A model generated the notes under the pieces. The model worked only from the letters and a program-made list of their open reading frames with translations. It searched no databases and was not told where the DNA came from. Shown here piece by piece: positions 5,984 to 14,963 of a DNA stretch of 22,241 bases. The position numbers were made by a program, and so were the translations under genes. How positions within the stretch are numbered: position 1 is the first letter of the stretch; every line of letters begins with the position of its first letter. The stretch covers positions 1 to 22,241 of the IMG/VR virus record IMGVR_UViG_3300025280_000205. One strand, written 5' to 3'. Source of the stretch: a virus.

Positions 5984-6604
5984 GTGAGTGATTTAAAAGA
6001 ATTAATACCTACAATGTACTTTCGTGATAGTGATGGAGACTACCACAAATGTCATAAACTACTACCAGATATTAGAAGAATATTTGGAGAAATAGAATAT
6101 ATAGATGGAGAACCTGTGGAAATAATACCTAACGAAACAAAAGTAAGAAAACCTAAAATTGATGTGTACTATTCAAGATCAATAAATGAAGATGGAACAT
6201 TTTCAAATGAGGTTGATGAGAACAATCAGAAGTATGTTGCAAGTGTTATAAGAAATACTTGGAAATGCAGAGTACTTGAGTACCCTAAAACATCTCCTAT
6301 TGATTATTACATAGAGAAAGATGGAAGGGGATGCTTTGGAGATAATAAGACAAGACTGTCAAAACCATTAGACTATGGCATTCTTAATGTGAGAAAGTAT
6401 CTTGTACTTATGGATGCAGCTAGATTGTATGACTGCCCTTCATTTGTATTCTTCTATGATGAAACTGGGGTTTATTATTCTGATGTAAGGAAAGTTAAGG
6501 GGTATGAAACTTTTTTAGTAGGGTCAAAAACTAAAAAATCCTCATGTGATAAACAAGAGCCAGCAGTTAAGATATTCAAAAAAGATATGAAGAGGTTGCT
6601 TTAA
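5984..6604 (+). CDS. Candidate PD-(D/E)XK nuclease-fold protein
   Basis: This 206-residue protein is the last gene on this strand. Its second half resembles small PD-(D/E)XK nucleases. There is a helix (YVASVIRNTW), then SPIDYYI with D107, then GDNKTR giving D120-x-K122 and R124, then a helix with the VRKYL lysine K138, and two further strands (CPSFVFFYDETG, VYYSDVR). D107...D120-x-K122 would be the catalytic motif. Such enzymes act as phage recombination exonucleases or endonucleases, which suits the neighbours. The first 80 residues are not recognised. The start is GTG 5984 with no clear ribosome site; ATG 6014 is an alternative. Its stop codon overlaps that of the opposing giant gene. Confidence 0.5.
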   Translation: MSDLKELIPTMYFRDSDGDYHKCHKLLPDIRRIFGEIEYIDGEPVEIIPNETKVRKPKIDVYYSRSINEDGTFSNEVDENNQKYVASVIRNTWKCRVLEYPKTSPIDYYIEKDGRGCFGDNKTRLSKPLDYGILNVRKYLVLMDAARLYDCPSFVFFYDETGVYYSDVRKVKGYETFLVGSKTKKSSCDKQEPAVKIFKKDMKRLL

Positions 6605-9600
6605 AGATTAGGAAATGCTGACCATTCATTTCTCCATTTAGGATCAGCTATTACTCTTAAATATCTTCTTAATCTAACTTGATATTGTGCTTTAACAGAC
6701 TCAGCCATTCGTTTATTTTCTGGAGTAAGCCAATCTAAAAATTGTTGCTGTTTAGATTTTGTTGTTCCTTCCATTTTATCAGATATATTATAAGGATCAT
6801 ATAGTTTTATAGTTTGTTTTATAGACTGCCTTACGCTCTTAGCTACTTTCCAAGGTTGCATGTAAGGGTCATCTTGCAGTTCCATATCTACAATAGCACT
6901 AAAAGCTTTCCAATACTCTTTTCCAATATCTTCGTCTGACCCAAACATCATTGCATATTTTAAATTTCTATAATAAGGTGATCTTCTTGAAATTGCTCCC
7001 TCATCAGAATAACGTGCTTCACCTTTTTCCTTTAAATATTTATGCTTCATTGAACGTATCTGCATAAAGTCTTTATAATACTTAGATGAATGTACTTTAG
7101 GAAAGGCATCTCCAAATTGACCAACAATGACAGCTGTCTTTTTTGCATAATCTGTTGCAGCTTGAGAGAGAGATTTACCACCAAGCATGTATTGTCTAAA
7201 CTCAGTTCCAGCTTGGCTTAAATTTCTAAGTATAATTGGAGTATTAAGTGGAACTGCTAAATCTTTTTCATGCGGACTTAAAGCTTCTCCAAACATTCCA
7301 AAGAACTCTGATCTCCAAAGATTCATCATCACATCGCTAAACCAATCTCCCTGTAATTTTTCAGAGCCGACAGGTTTAATTTTGCCAAATAGCTCATCAT
7401 ACATGGCATATAAAACTGCACCACTAACAGAATGGGCTAAAGCTGCACGTGCAAGTGGCATAATATTACCAAACTCTACAATTGGTTTTATAAAATTTCT
7501 ATGAGTATCAATTGTAGTAGCTGTAGCAATACGTTGGAACAAGGTAAATGGCTTTGCTTCCTTAGATGACATCCACAAAGGAAGTAATACAGTAGATGTT
7601 CCACCTTGTGCTGATACGTGAGAGAAATGTCCTACTTTATGAAGTATTTCTGCATGCTTTGACATTGCTTCTTGTGATGAAAAATCTTTTGCATTTTTAA
7701 GAAAGCTTATTTCTTCTGCATCTAAATGCCAAAGTTCTTCCATAAGTCTTTGCATACGCTTCTTATTTGTGCCCATCTTAAACATTCCACCTTCGCCACG
7801 AAGTATAGATTGAGCTTGAGCAAAATATAAGTGACCAGCATGGGAAGATACAATTCTGTTGAAGTTTTCAGTAGGTGTCATCCAATTTATATACTTAAAC
7901 ATATTTCTAAGATTAAAAAATCTTCCAATACCAATAGTACCAAGCTCTAAAGTTTTAGCACCATATTCAAGCTCTCCTCTACGCCTTGCTTCATGATATG
8001 CCAGTGAACTGAAACTTTTTTTGATACCACTCATTGTATTTAAAAATCCAAAATCACCTATTGATCTTGGTATACCAATAAGTAAATTCTTTATACCAGA
8101 CATAGGAGATGAAAGACCGAGAGCTGCTGATGTATGTGTAAGAGCACCAAGCACTCTATATGTAGGCATATTAAGTGCCTGCATTTCAGTCTTGTCAATT
8201 CCAAGTTGTCTCTTTATAGCTTTAATAGAATATCCAGCCATATCAGGTCTAGTTTCCATTTGTTCCATAATCTTACGTTTATTCATGTCTATTTTATACT
8301 TACTACCAACACCAGTCCACTCAGGGAAAAGACGTACACTTGCAAGATACTTAGACATTCTAGTTACATAAGTCTCAGCAGTAGCAGACATTGAATCGTC
8401 ATAAACCTTAATCTTTTCAAGTCTACCCTTATCATTTGTTACTTCAACATGTTCTTTCAATAAAGAATTACGTTCAATAAGATGTGGATTTTTAACAGTT
8501 GCATAACCATACACCATAGAATCATAAAGTTCTGTACGAACATCTTCATAGAACTCTTGACCTTCTTTTGTAGATATATCTTTTAATCGTTCTTCAAGAA
8601 TTTTAATTTCTTCTTCAGAACCTACTTTCAATCTTTTTTTAGCCTCAGCTCTTGCAGCTCCACCCTTTATATTTTCATTAACAAGATCAGCTATAAAGTT
8701 TTTATCTTTTTCAATGTATTCAAGACCCTTCTTTGTGAGCCTACGTGTCATATAGCCATCAACTTTTTTACGATCAAGTTCTTTCATTATATCTTTAACT
8801 TCTTGTGGTGTTTGATGCTTGCTAAGTTCAGTTTCTAATGACTTCCAATAAAATTCTGATAAGGCATTCCAAGTTTGATGAGCCTTATATTCATCAGAGT
8901 TTTTATTTGGATTTTTGCCGAAGACATTATCATAAAAAGACCTTTCTTCTACTGTTAAATTACCTTCATCATAATTTCTTTTAGCCCTCTCCTTATCAAA
9001 CAAATGTATATACTTTATTTTATTACCAAGTCTTTTCTTTATTGTATGCATAGCCTGATCTCCTGGCCCTCTGTATTTAACATGCTCTACCCATTCGTGA
9101 TCTAAAAGGCTCTTTGCTATCTTCTTACCAGGTTCACCACCATAGTTTTTTAGAACAAGCCATACAGGCATCATACCTCTTGATACATATTGTTTCCAAC
9201 TAAATTTCTTACTTCCTAATTCCTGAACTTCATCAAAGTTGGATCGTTCAAGGACTGGCTTATCATACTGCTGACGTATGTATGAAGAATATTCTTGAGC
9301 CTGTTCTTTAGATGCATACTCATACATACCATCTTTAACACCCATAAGTTTAAGTATTTGTGTAGATGCTTCTGGAGATACATGATACTGTTTATTAATA
9401 TCAGGTATTGTAAGTCTTGCAAGACTACTATTTTTACCACCACCCTTAGCATCAGTAAGTATTTTTTCATAATCTCTTACTTGCTCAACAGTATATTTGT
9501 GAAGTTTGCCAGTTAAATTTGTTGTACCAAATACATCTAACCTTGCCTTCCTTTTTACACTTGGATCAACCTTATCTTCAAGCCCATTGACTTTTATACG

Positions 9601-12600
9601 ATTCATTACATTTCTAATATTTTGAGCGGTTTGATATTTGGTTGCAGTCTCGACCAATCTACCTTCAGGAAGCTTTCCTTCAAGAACTTTTTCACCGAGA
9701 AGACGAGTAATATCTGCTTCATTATGAATACCAAGTTTTGTTTTCATGTTACTCCAAAACTTTTGTAGCCAATTTTTAACTTTACTTGCCATTGATTTAT
9801 TACGCATTCTACCTGCAACAAATTCACCAATAGATTGTACAAGTCCTTCTTCACCATTAAATTTACTTTCACCTTCACGTATAAGGTCTTTACTTTTCTT
9901 ATCACCAAATGCACGAAGAATATCAACTACGTGGTGAGATATTTCATGGGGAATAGTATCAGCTCTAGCACGCCCTCTAGCAATCTCAGCTACATAGCCA
10001 GATACACGACCAAGTATATATTCACCTTGAAACTTACCAAGCTTATCTTTTAAATATATTTCAAACTCAGGATATTTTTCTTTAAAGTATTTGATCTGAG
10101 CCTTCATCTCTTTTAGGGAAGTTCCCATCTCGGAAGCAGCTGATTCAAGTTGAAGTTTATGTTCTTTAGTTGTTATTTCTGTTGGAGCTACATAACGCTT
10201 AGTTGCTATTGTAGTTTGATGCCCCCTTCCCTCAGCAGCAGCTCTTAACCTAGCCTGATCTGCTTCAGTTTCATAAACTCTTCTATATATTTCAGCAGGA
10301 CTTCTACCAAAAGAAGCCCTAGTCATTCCTTTTCCTTCTGTTAATGCCCCAGGGATTGGCTCACCCCATCCATAGACCTCTCCCTCAAATGATTGATAGA
10401 CATTTATTTCTCCACCAGATTTTTCAACCGCCTCATATGTTATCTTACCAAATTCTTCTGGAGTTATTTTAAATACACCCTCTTTGCCTTTTAGATTATT
10501 AGCCTTCATGTAGGCATCTAAATCTTTTGCAAGGTCTAAATCTACCTTTATACGAACTTTACCATCTTTAGAAGTTTTAAATCCAATTGCACCTGTTTCT
10601 GGATTTACTTGATCCGCTTCAAGATAACGTATTTCCCCTGTTCTAGCTCTAAATAAATTAGCAACTCTTATTGCAAGAGATGCACCCTCTCCACTAAGTT
10701 CTCCAACCTTGCTTTGCTTTTTAGACCAATCAGCAGCATCATCTATTGCCTCTCTTGGTGTCTTTCCAACCTTTCCAACAACGACAGCTCTCTCACCCTC
10801 AACAACAGGTTTTGTTAAGCCCTCCGTAATTCTTTTTCTTAGTGGAAGGAAATCTGCAAGACCAGCATTAGACATTTTAGACAAGTTATCATAAATACGT
10901 ATTCCTTGGCTTCTTATAAAATTAGATTTATTAGCTGGGATGCCTAGCTTGTTCCACTCAGCCTTACTAACAAAAACATCATAGCCTAGTTTTTCAGTAA
11001 CATAATCTCTTGCAAGATTTTTAATTTGAGTATCACTCAACTTTGTTATATTTTCTTTATATCTTTTTTCTACCCAATTTAGAAATTCAGATGTTTCTTT
11101 AACAGCACCAAGCAAATTCTTTTGACGTGACTGATTAATAACTTCAGCTAAAATATTTTTGTGAGTTCTAGCAACTTTAGAAAGTTTTAAAGGCTTTCCT
11201 TCCGCATCTGCCTCTGGAAATGCTTTATCTATTTCAATAAGAGCATTGTCTTTTGGGGTCTTTACTCTCCCTTCTTTTGTTTTTAATGGTTTGCCAGTAC
11301 CCTCTTTTGCCTGTTGGATAATAGAATCAACATCCTTTTTAGATATTTTGCTTGGGTCTCTTCTGCCTTGCAACTCAGCAATACTCATTGTCTGACCTTT
11401 TTTCCTACCTTCTAAATCTGCAAGCCTATCCTGTTCTTGCTCCAATCTTTTAGTAGCTTTCTGCCTTCCCTCAATAGACTCTAAATCATAGCCACCCTCT
11501 TTACTAAAGTCAAATCGTGTCTGCGTTTTTCCATCTATTAAAATTGGTTTCCCATCTTGATCTTTAAGAATATTTTCATATTCAATTATCTCTCTACGCC
11601 AAGGCTCTAGCGGAGCTTCTTCACCCTTGCCATGATTTCCATCTGTTTCTTCAGACAATTTAACTAAGTCATCTAAAGTTCTTTCAAAGTCACGTTTAGA
11701 ATTTTTATAAAATGGAGCAACTGCATCACTAGCATTTTTTATTAATCTATCCTCAACAGCAATTAAGCTATTTAAAGCATTTTTAAAATCTACAACTGTA
11801 TCTTCGGATATATCACCAGACTCTCTAATACGATTAATGGTAGAACGTAGGGCACGATACTCTTCTAAATTTTTAGTATGCTCGGCATCAACTCCAGTCT
11901 TCTCACCATATAGCATATCTATATCACGAAGAAGCTGATCAGCTTGGTCTATCTTACCTTCGCCTCTTAATTTTCTTTCTTGTGCTATGTATCCCTGTAA
12001 AATATTATCTAAAGCCCTGCCCTCAGATGTGACACCATCTTCTTTAACTCCAAGCTTTTCCCTCTCAGCAGCTTCAAGCATATCAAGATGCATGTTTCCT
12101 TTATCAAATAATTTTTCTACAACCTTTCCCTTGACTTTGAGTACACCAAATAAACCTAGGTTTTTAAAGTATGATTTTAATGCATCTTGGTATCTAAAAT
12201 CTCCACCATTCATTACATTTTCATATTGCTCAGCAGCAGTGAATACACCAGATTCAGCACCTATTTGCCCTATAGTACCTGAAGCTATAAGTTTAGCATG
12301 GTCAGTCCCAGTAAGCATCTTAGTAGCTTCTTTAGTTCCCATTCCATACTTCCCCGCAAGCTTACCTGCACCTTCAAAACTACGAATAAGCTCGGCATTT
12401 ACATATCCTAATCCACCACCAACTCCACCTGCAATACCACCAAGAACAGCACCATGCATAGCACCATCAGTAACGCCTTCCCATACATCATTACCATCAA
12501 TAGCAGCTTGTACACCACCTATAGCACCCTCATAAACAGAAAGAGCACCAGCCTGTTGTGCCATTTGGGGAATTATGTGTCCCATTCCAATTTGTCTTGC

Positions 12601-12972
12601 TGCCCTAGCCATTTTAACATTTACACCAGCAAGTGCAAGACCACCCCTAGCAGCTGCTCCACCAGCAGCCATAGCAAGAAAGTCAAGTGGCATCATAAAT
12701 GAAAGGGCAGTTGAACCTATATCTTCTAATACATTAAGATTATAACCTTTATCAAGGTTATAGCGTTGCTTCCCTGTTAACATTTTATCCACCATTCCCT
12801 GCAACGATCTATTATAAGCTTCTCTAGTCCAATTCCAAGATTTTTCATTAATTGGGCCATCAAGCCAAGATTGAAATGAATTTAAATAATCTGGGGAGTC
12901 GTTTACAGGAGACTCATAGATTCCTTCACCACGCTGAAGTCTTTCTCTTTCAGCATTAATATTAAATGGCAT
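6601..12972 (-). CDS. Giant presumed virion/ejection protein with tyrosine-recombinase-like and zinc-metallopeptidase domains
   Basis: At 2123 residues this is by far the largest gene. Residues 85-195 hold Gly/Ala-rich hydrophobic segments (for example AMAAGGAAARGGLALAG and GAVLGGIAGGVGGGLGY), as in ejected proteins that cross the host envelope. A charged coiled-coil region lies around 500-530. Residues about 600-935 resemble a tyrosine recombinase, and residues about 970-1090 carry HEISH (1009-1013). The C-terminal half is helical, with further hydrophobic stretches near 1605-1640 and 1840-1865. It recalls the large polyvalent proteins with LPD38-type domains in phage genomes, a tentative match. 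Its ATG directly follows the TAA of the 662-residue gene with no gap, at the end of the late operon. A likely role is delivery into the host with the DNA. The recombinase may be active or a structural relic. Confidence 0.75.
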   Translation of the reverse strand: MPFNINAERERLQRGEGIYESPVNDSPDYLNSFQSWLDGPINEKSWNWTREAYNRSLQGMVDKMLTGKQRYNLDKGYNLNVLEDIGSTALSFMMPLDFLAMAAGGAAARGGLALAGVNVKMARAARQIGMGHIIPQMAQQAGALSVYEGAIGGVQAAIDGNDVWEGVTDGAMHGAVLGGIAGGVGGGLGYVNAELIRSFEGAGKLAGKYGMGTKEATKMLTGTDHAKLIASGTIGQIGAESGVFTAAEQYENVMNGGDFRYQDALKSYFKNLGLFGVLKVKGKVVEKLFDKGNMHLDMLEAAEREKLGVKEDGVTSEGRALDNILQGYIAQERKLRGEGKIDQADQLLRDIDMLYGEKTGVDAEHTKNLEEYRALRSTINRIRESGDISEDTVVDFKNALNSLIAVEDRLIKNASDAVAPFYKNSKRDFERTLDDLVKLSEETDGNHGKGEEAPLEPWRREIIEYENILKDQDGKPILIDGKTQTRFDFSKEGGYDLESIEGRQKATKRLEQEQDRLADLEGRKKGQTMSIAELQGRRDPSKISKKDVDSIIQQAKEGTGKPLKTKEGRVKTPKDNALIEIDKAFPEADAEGKPLKLSKVARTHKNILAEVINQSRQKNLLGAVKETSEFLNWVEKRYKENITKLSDTQIKNLARDYVTEKLGYDVFVSKAEWNKLGIPANKSNFIRSQGIRIYDNLSKMSNAGLADFLPLRKRITEGLTKPVVEGERAVVVGKVGKTPREAIDDAADWSKKQSKVGELSGEGASLAIRVANLFRARTGEIRYLEADQVNPETGAIGFKTSKDGKVRIKVDLDLAKDLDAYMKANNLKGKEGVFKITPEEFGKITYEAVEKSGGEINVYQSFEGEVYGWGEPIPGALTEGKGMTRASFGRSPAEIYRRVYETEADQARLRAAAEGRGHQTTIATKRYVAPTEITTKEHKLQLESAASEMGTSLKEMKAQIKYFKEKYPEFEIYLKDKLGKFQGEYILGRVSGYVAEIARGRARADTIPHEISHHVVDILRAFGDKKSKDLIREGESKFNGEEGLVQSIGEFVAGRMRNKSMASKVKNWLQKFWSNMKTKLGIHNEADITRLLGEKVLEGKLPEGRLVETATKYQTAQNIRNVMNRIKVNGLEDKVDPSVKRKARLDVFGTTNLTGKLHKYTVEQVRDYEKILTDAKGGGKNSSLARLTIPDINKQYHVSPEASTQILKLMGVKDGMYEYASKEQAQEYSSYIRQQYDKPVLERSNFDEVQELGSKKFSWKQYVSRGMMPVWLVLKNYGGEPGKKIAKSLLDHEWVEHVKYRGPGDQAMHTIKKRLGNKIKYIHLFDKERAKRNYDEGNLTVEERSFYDNVFGKNPNKNSDEYKAHQTWNALSEFYWKSLETELSKHQTPQEVKDIMKELDRKKVDGYMTRRLTKKGLEYIEKDKNFIADLVNENIKGGAARAEAKKRLKVGSEEEIKILEERLKDISTKEGQEFYEDVRTELYDSMVYGYATVKNPHLIERNSLLKEHVEVTNDKGRLEKIKVYDDSMSATAETYVTRMSKYLASVRLFPEWTGVGSKYKIDMNKRKIMEQMETRPDMAGYSIKAIKRQLGIDKTEMQALNMPTYRVLGALTHTSAALGLSSPMSGIKNLLIGIPRSIGDFGFLNTMSGIKKSFSSLAYHEARRRGELEYGAKTLELGTIGIGRFFNLRNMFKYINWMTPTENFNRIVSSHAGHLYFAQAQSILRGEGGMFKMGTNKKRMQRLMEELWHLDAEEISFLKNAKDFSSQEAMSKHAEILHKVGHFSHVSAQGGTSTVLLPLWMSSKEAKPFTLFQRIATATTIDTHRNFIKPIVEFGNIMPLARAALAHSVSGAVLYAMYDELFGKIKPVGSEKLQGDWFSDVMMNLWRSEFFGMFGEALSPHEKDLAVPLNTPIILRNLSQAGTEFRQYMLGGKSLSQAATDYAKKTAVIVGQFGDAFPKVHSSKYYKDFMQIRSMKHKYLKEKGEARYSDEGAISRRSPYYRNLKYAMMFGSDEDIGKEYWKAFSAIVDMELQDDPYMQPWKVAKSVRQSIKQTIKLYDPYNISDKMEGTTKSKQQQFLDWLTPENKRMAESVKAQYQVRLRRYLRVIADPKWRNEWSAFPNL
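9703..10065 (-). other. HExxH zinc-metallopeptidase-like region inside the giant protein
   Basis: Covers residues about 970-1090 of the giant protein. ADTIPHEISHHVVDIL contains H1009-E1010-x-x-H1013 on a hydrophobic helix, as in zincin peptidases. About 37 residues on, SIGEFVAGR offers E1050 as a third zinc ligand of gluzincin type. A preceding strand-like GEYILGRVSGYVAEIA fits the upper-rim strand of such folds. Zincin-like domains are known in phage polyvalent proteins. The substrate could be the giant protein itself, another virion protein or a host protein. Confidence 0.65.
10168..11115 (-). other. Tyrosine-recombinase-like region inside the giant protein
   Basis: Covers residues about 620-935 of the giant protein. 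Residues 626-700 are helical, like a SAM-like core-binding domain (SEFLNWVEKRYKENITKLS). The catalytic part has RTGEIRYLEADQV (R777, E780), matching the family's 'R-x-x-E-x-x-x-L-x-x-x-D'. Next come a beta-hairpin FKTSKDGKVRIKVDL (K802 or K805), an arginine in GMTRASFGR (R885 or R890), and GRGHQTTIATKRYV (H918, Y927), with the usual nine residues from His to Tyr. The box II histidine is not apparent: at HxxR the position is Gly (before R885) or Ser (before R890). R885 to H918 is about ten residues longer than usual. Most catalytic positions are therefore present. Confidence 0.7.
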
Positions 12973-14961
12973 TTATTCTTCCCCTTCTTCTGGATTCCAA
13001 TTTTTAACTATATTATATATATCAGTAACAGCTAAACCAGCACCAACAAGAGATGTAGCAAGTGAGAACCAACCACCACCAAGTACCGCAGCAGTACCAA
13101 TCTTTTTTGCTGTATTTTTAGCCATAAATCTTAATAAATATTGTTGACCTTTAGGACTTTGTATAATTCTTTTAAGCTGGGGAAAGAATTTCTTTACTGT
13201 CATTTTCTCTGCTGCATAACCAGCAGTAATATCAACAGCAATTCTTGGAGCACCTTCAAATTCAAATCCAAATACCTTATCAGTTAATATACTTCCTATA
13301 GCATATCTTTGTCCTAGTTTTGGAAGTCCGCCTTTAGCCTTCCATAAATTCCATTTATCTGTTGTACCTTTTTTAAATAAGCTACTTATTATCCTAGGTT
13401 TAGTCTTAAACTTTTTAGCCCATCTTTTTGACATACTGTCTTTAATGTTATCTATCTTAGAAGTTGCTTTAGTAAGGTCTCTTTTATTTTGATTTAAACG
13501 AAGTCTCTCTTTTACGTCAAGGGTTTTTATGCCCTCGGCATTTTTTATTTTAGTTTTAAGCTCTGCTATATCAGTTTCTAAGCTTTCTATGTTTTTTAGA
13601 TTAGCACCAACATCTTTTGAGCTTAAAAATTCTCTTATTTGGCCTGGTCTTAAATGTGTAAGCTCTTCTATATATTTCCCAGCTTTGATAGTAACATCAG
13701 CTACTTTTGCTCCAGCCTTTGCAATATTTTCTGCCTGATATGCTGCACCAGCAACACCAATACCAATGCCAAGCTTCCCTAATGCACTCGTATCTTCATC
13801 TGATATACCCGCAGCTTCTTTTACTTTTTCCGCCCTACCTTTTGGCTCACCCACAGTTGCTTTTACTTGTGGAACATCTAATATAGTTTTCTCACCCTTA
13901 CCAGACAAGATTTGTTCTTGTATATTTGGAGGTATCTCATGTAATGAAAGATCGGCAGTTCTAAGAAAATCAGTTCCAGTTAAATCTATATTAGTACTAT
14001 TAAGATTATTTAATTGCTGTGGAAGAGAATCATATTCTTTTATTAAGCTATTTAAAAATTTTCTCTCAACACTACCTTCGGGTGTAGCACTTAATTCCTC
14101 AGCAGTAATATTTATAGTTAGTCCCGACAATTGATCTTTAAATGGAATAACACCACTATTCTCAAGTAAATTATGTAATTGTGAATATCTTTTTGCACCA
14201 GTAAGAAGCTCGTTAGTATTAAAAGTAATAGCAGCTGTCTTGCCAACCTTCTCGTCATTATAATATTTTGCCACAGGAGCATAATTAAGATTTTCCCAAG
14301 CATCAGTATAGGCTTGCATCTCTCTATCATCAATTAAATCATCTTCTCTTGCTTCTGCTAAAAGAAAATCATTTATATTTTTGGCATTTGTAAGTTCTGT
14401 ATTGATATGTTGAAATGGTTTTAATTCAAGTCTATCAGCAAAATCAATCTTCATCTTATTCGTATGATCCATCCATTCCTTTTGCATCTCTTTTATAATT
14501 TTATAATCATTTTCATCCAATGTACGCTGATTACCTTCCGCATCTACACCAATATTTTGCATATCATATGATAATTCTTTTTTTAACCGCTCACCATCAG
14601 CCACAAGAAAATTAAAATCTTTATTCTTTTCTTGCTGTGTACCAAAGTCTTCAAGCATGAATTGACCCATCTCTAAAGTATTCTCATCCATACTACCTCT
14701 ATGTTTATTATAGTAGTTTTGGAATCTTTCTTTTTTTCGTTCTAAATCTTTTTCATTGAAGGTCATTGAAGTACCACGTGAAAGCTCAGACATAATACTT
14801 TGTCTTTGTGTATTCTTACGCTCATTCCATGCACGTTGCTCTTGACCCATTTCCCATGATTCTTTAAACACATCTAAATAGTCAGACTTAGTATCTCGCC
14901 CTTCTATTTTTTTAAGCTCTTGGTTTATAAGTGCCATCATATTGACATTATTAATTGCCAT
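12973..14961 (-). CDS. Presumed internal virion/ejection protein (662 aa)
   Basis: No family is recognised. The first 230 residues are charged and helical, with many Q, E and K (ERKKERFQNYYNKHRGS). The middle is mixed. A Gly/Ala-rich segment near residue 395 (LGKLGIGIGVAGAAYQAE) is followed by coiled coil around 455-515 (NIESLETDIAELKTKI). The C-terminus has a long hydrophobic Gly-rich stretch at about 623-652 (VLGGGWFSLATSLVGAGLAV) before an acidic end. Helices plus a membrane-like tail, next to the giant gene, suggest a partner in DNA ejection, comparable in position to podovirus internal core proteins. The start is ATG 14961 with GGGGG ten bases upstream, two bases after the preceding stop. 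It abuts the giant gene exactly. Confidence 0.6.
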   Translation of the reverse strand: MAINNVNMMALINQELKKIEGRDTKSDYLDVFKESWEMGQEQRAWNERKNTQRQSIMSELSRGTSMTFNEKDLERKKERFQNYYNKHRGSMDENTLEMGQFMLEDFGTQQEKNKDFNFLVADGERLKKELSYDMQNIGVDAEGNQRTLDENDYKIIKEMQKEWMDHTNKMKIDFADRLELKPFQHINTELTNAKNINDFLLAEAREDDLIDDREMQAYTDAWENLNYAPVAKYYNDEKVGKTAAITFNTNELLTGAKRYSQLHNLLENSGVIPFKDQLSGLTINITAEELSATPEGSVERKFLNSLIKEYDSLPQQLNNLNSTNIDLTGTDFLRTADLSLHEIPPNIQEQILSGKGEKTILDVPQVKATVGEPKGRAEKVKEAAGISDEDTSALGKLGIGIGVAGAAYQAENIAKAGAKVADVTIKAGKYIEELTHLRPGQIREFLSSKDVGANLKNIESLETDIAELKTKIKNAEGIKTLDVKERLRLNQNKRDLTKATSKIDNIKDSMSKRWAKKFKTKPRIISSLFKKGTTDKWNLWKAKGGLPKLGQRYAIGSILTDKVFGFEFEGAPRIAVDITAGYAAEKMTVKKFFPQLKRIIQSPKGQQYLLRFMAKNTAKKIGTAAVLGGGWFSLATSLVGAGLAVTDIYNIVKNWNPEEGEE

Positions 14962-14963
14962 TC

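Noticed and set aside
11987-12535. Long open frame (182 codons) on the + strand opposite the giant gene
   Set aside because: Its product is low-complexity, Ser/Pro/Ala-rich, with no motif; it mirrors the Gly/Ala-rich coding of the opposite strand.
6601-12972. N4-type virion RNA polymerase in the giant protein
   Set aside because: I looked for T7-like polymerase motifs and saw none that convince; the recognisable regions are recombinase- and peptidase-like.
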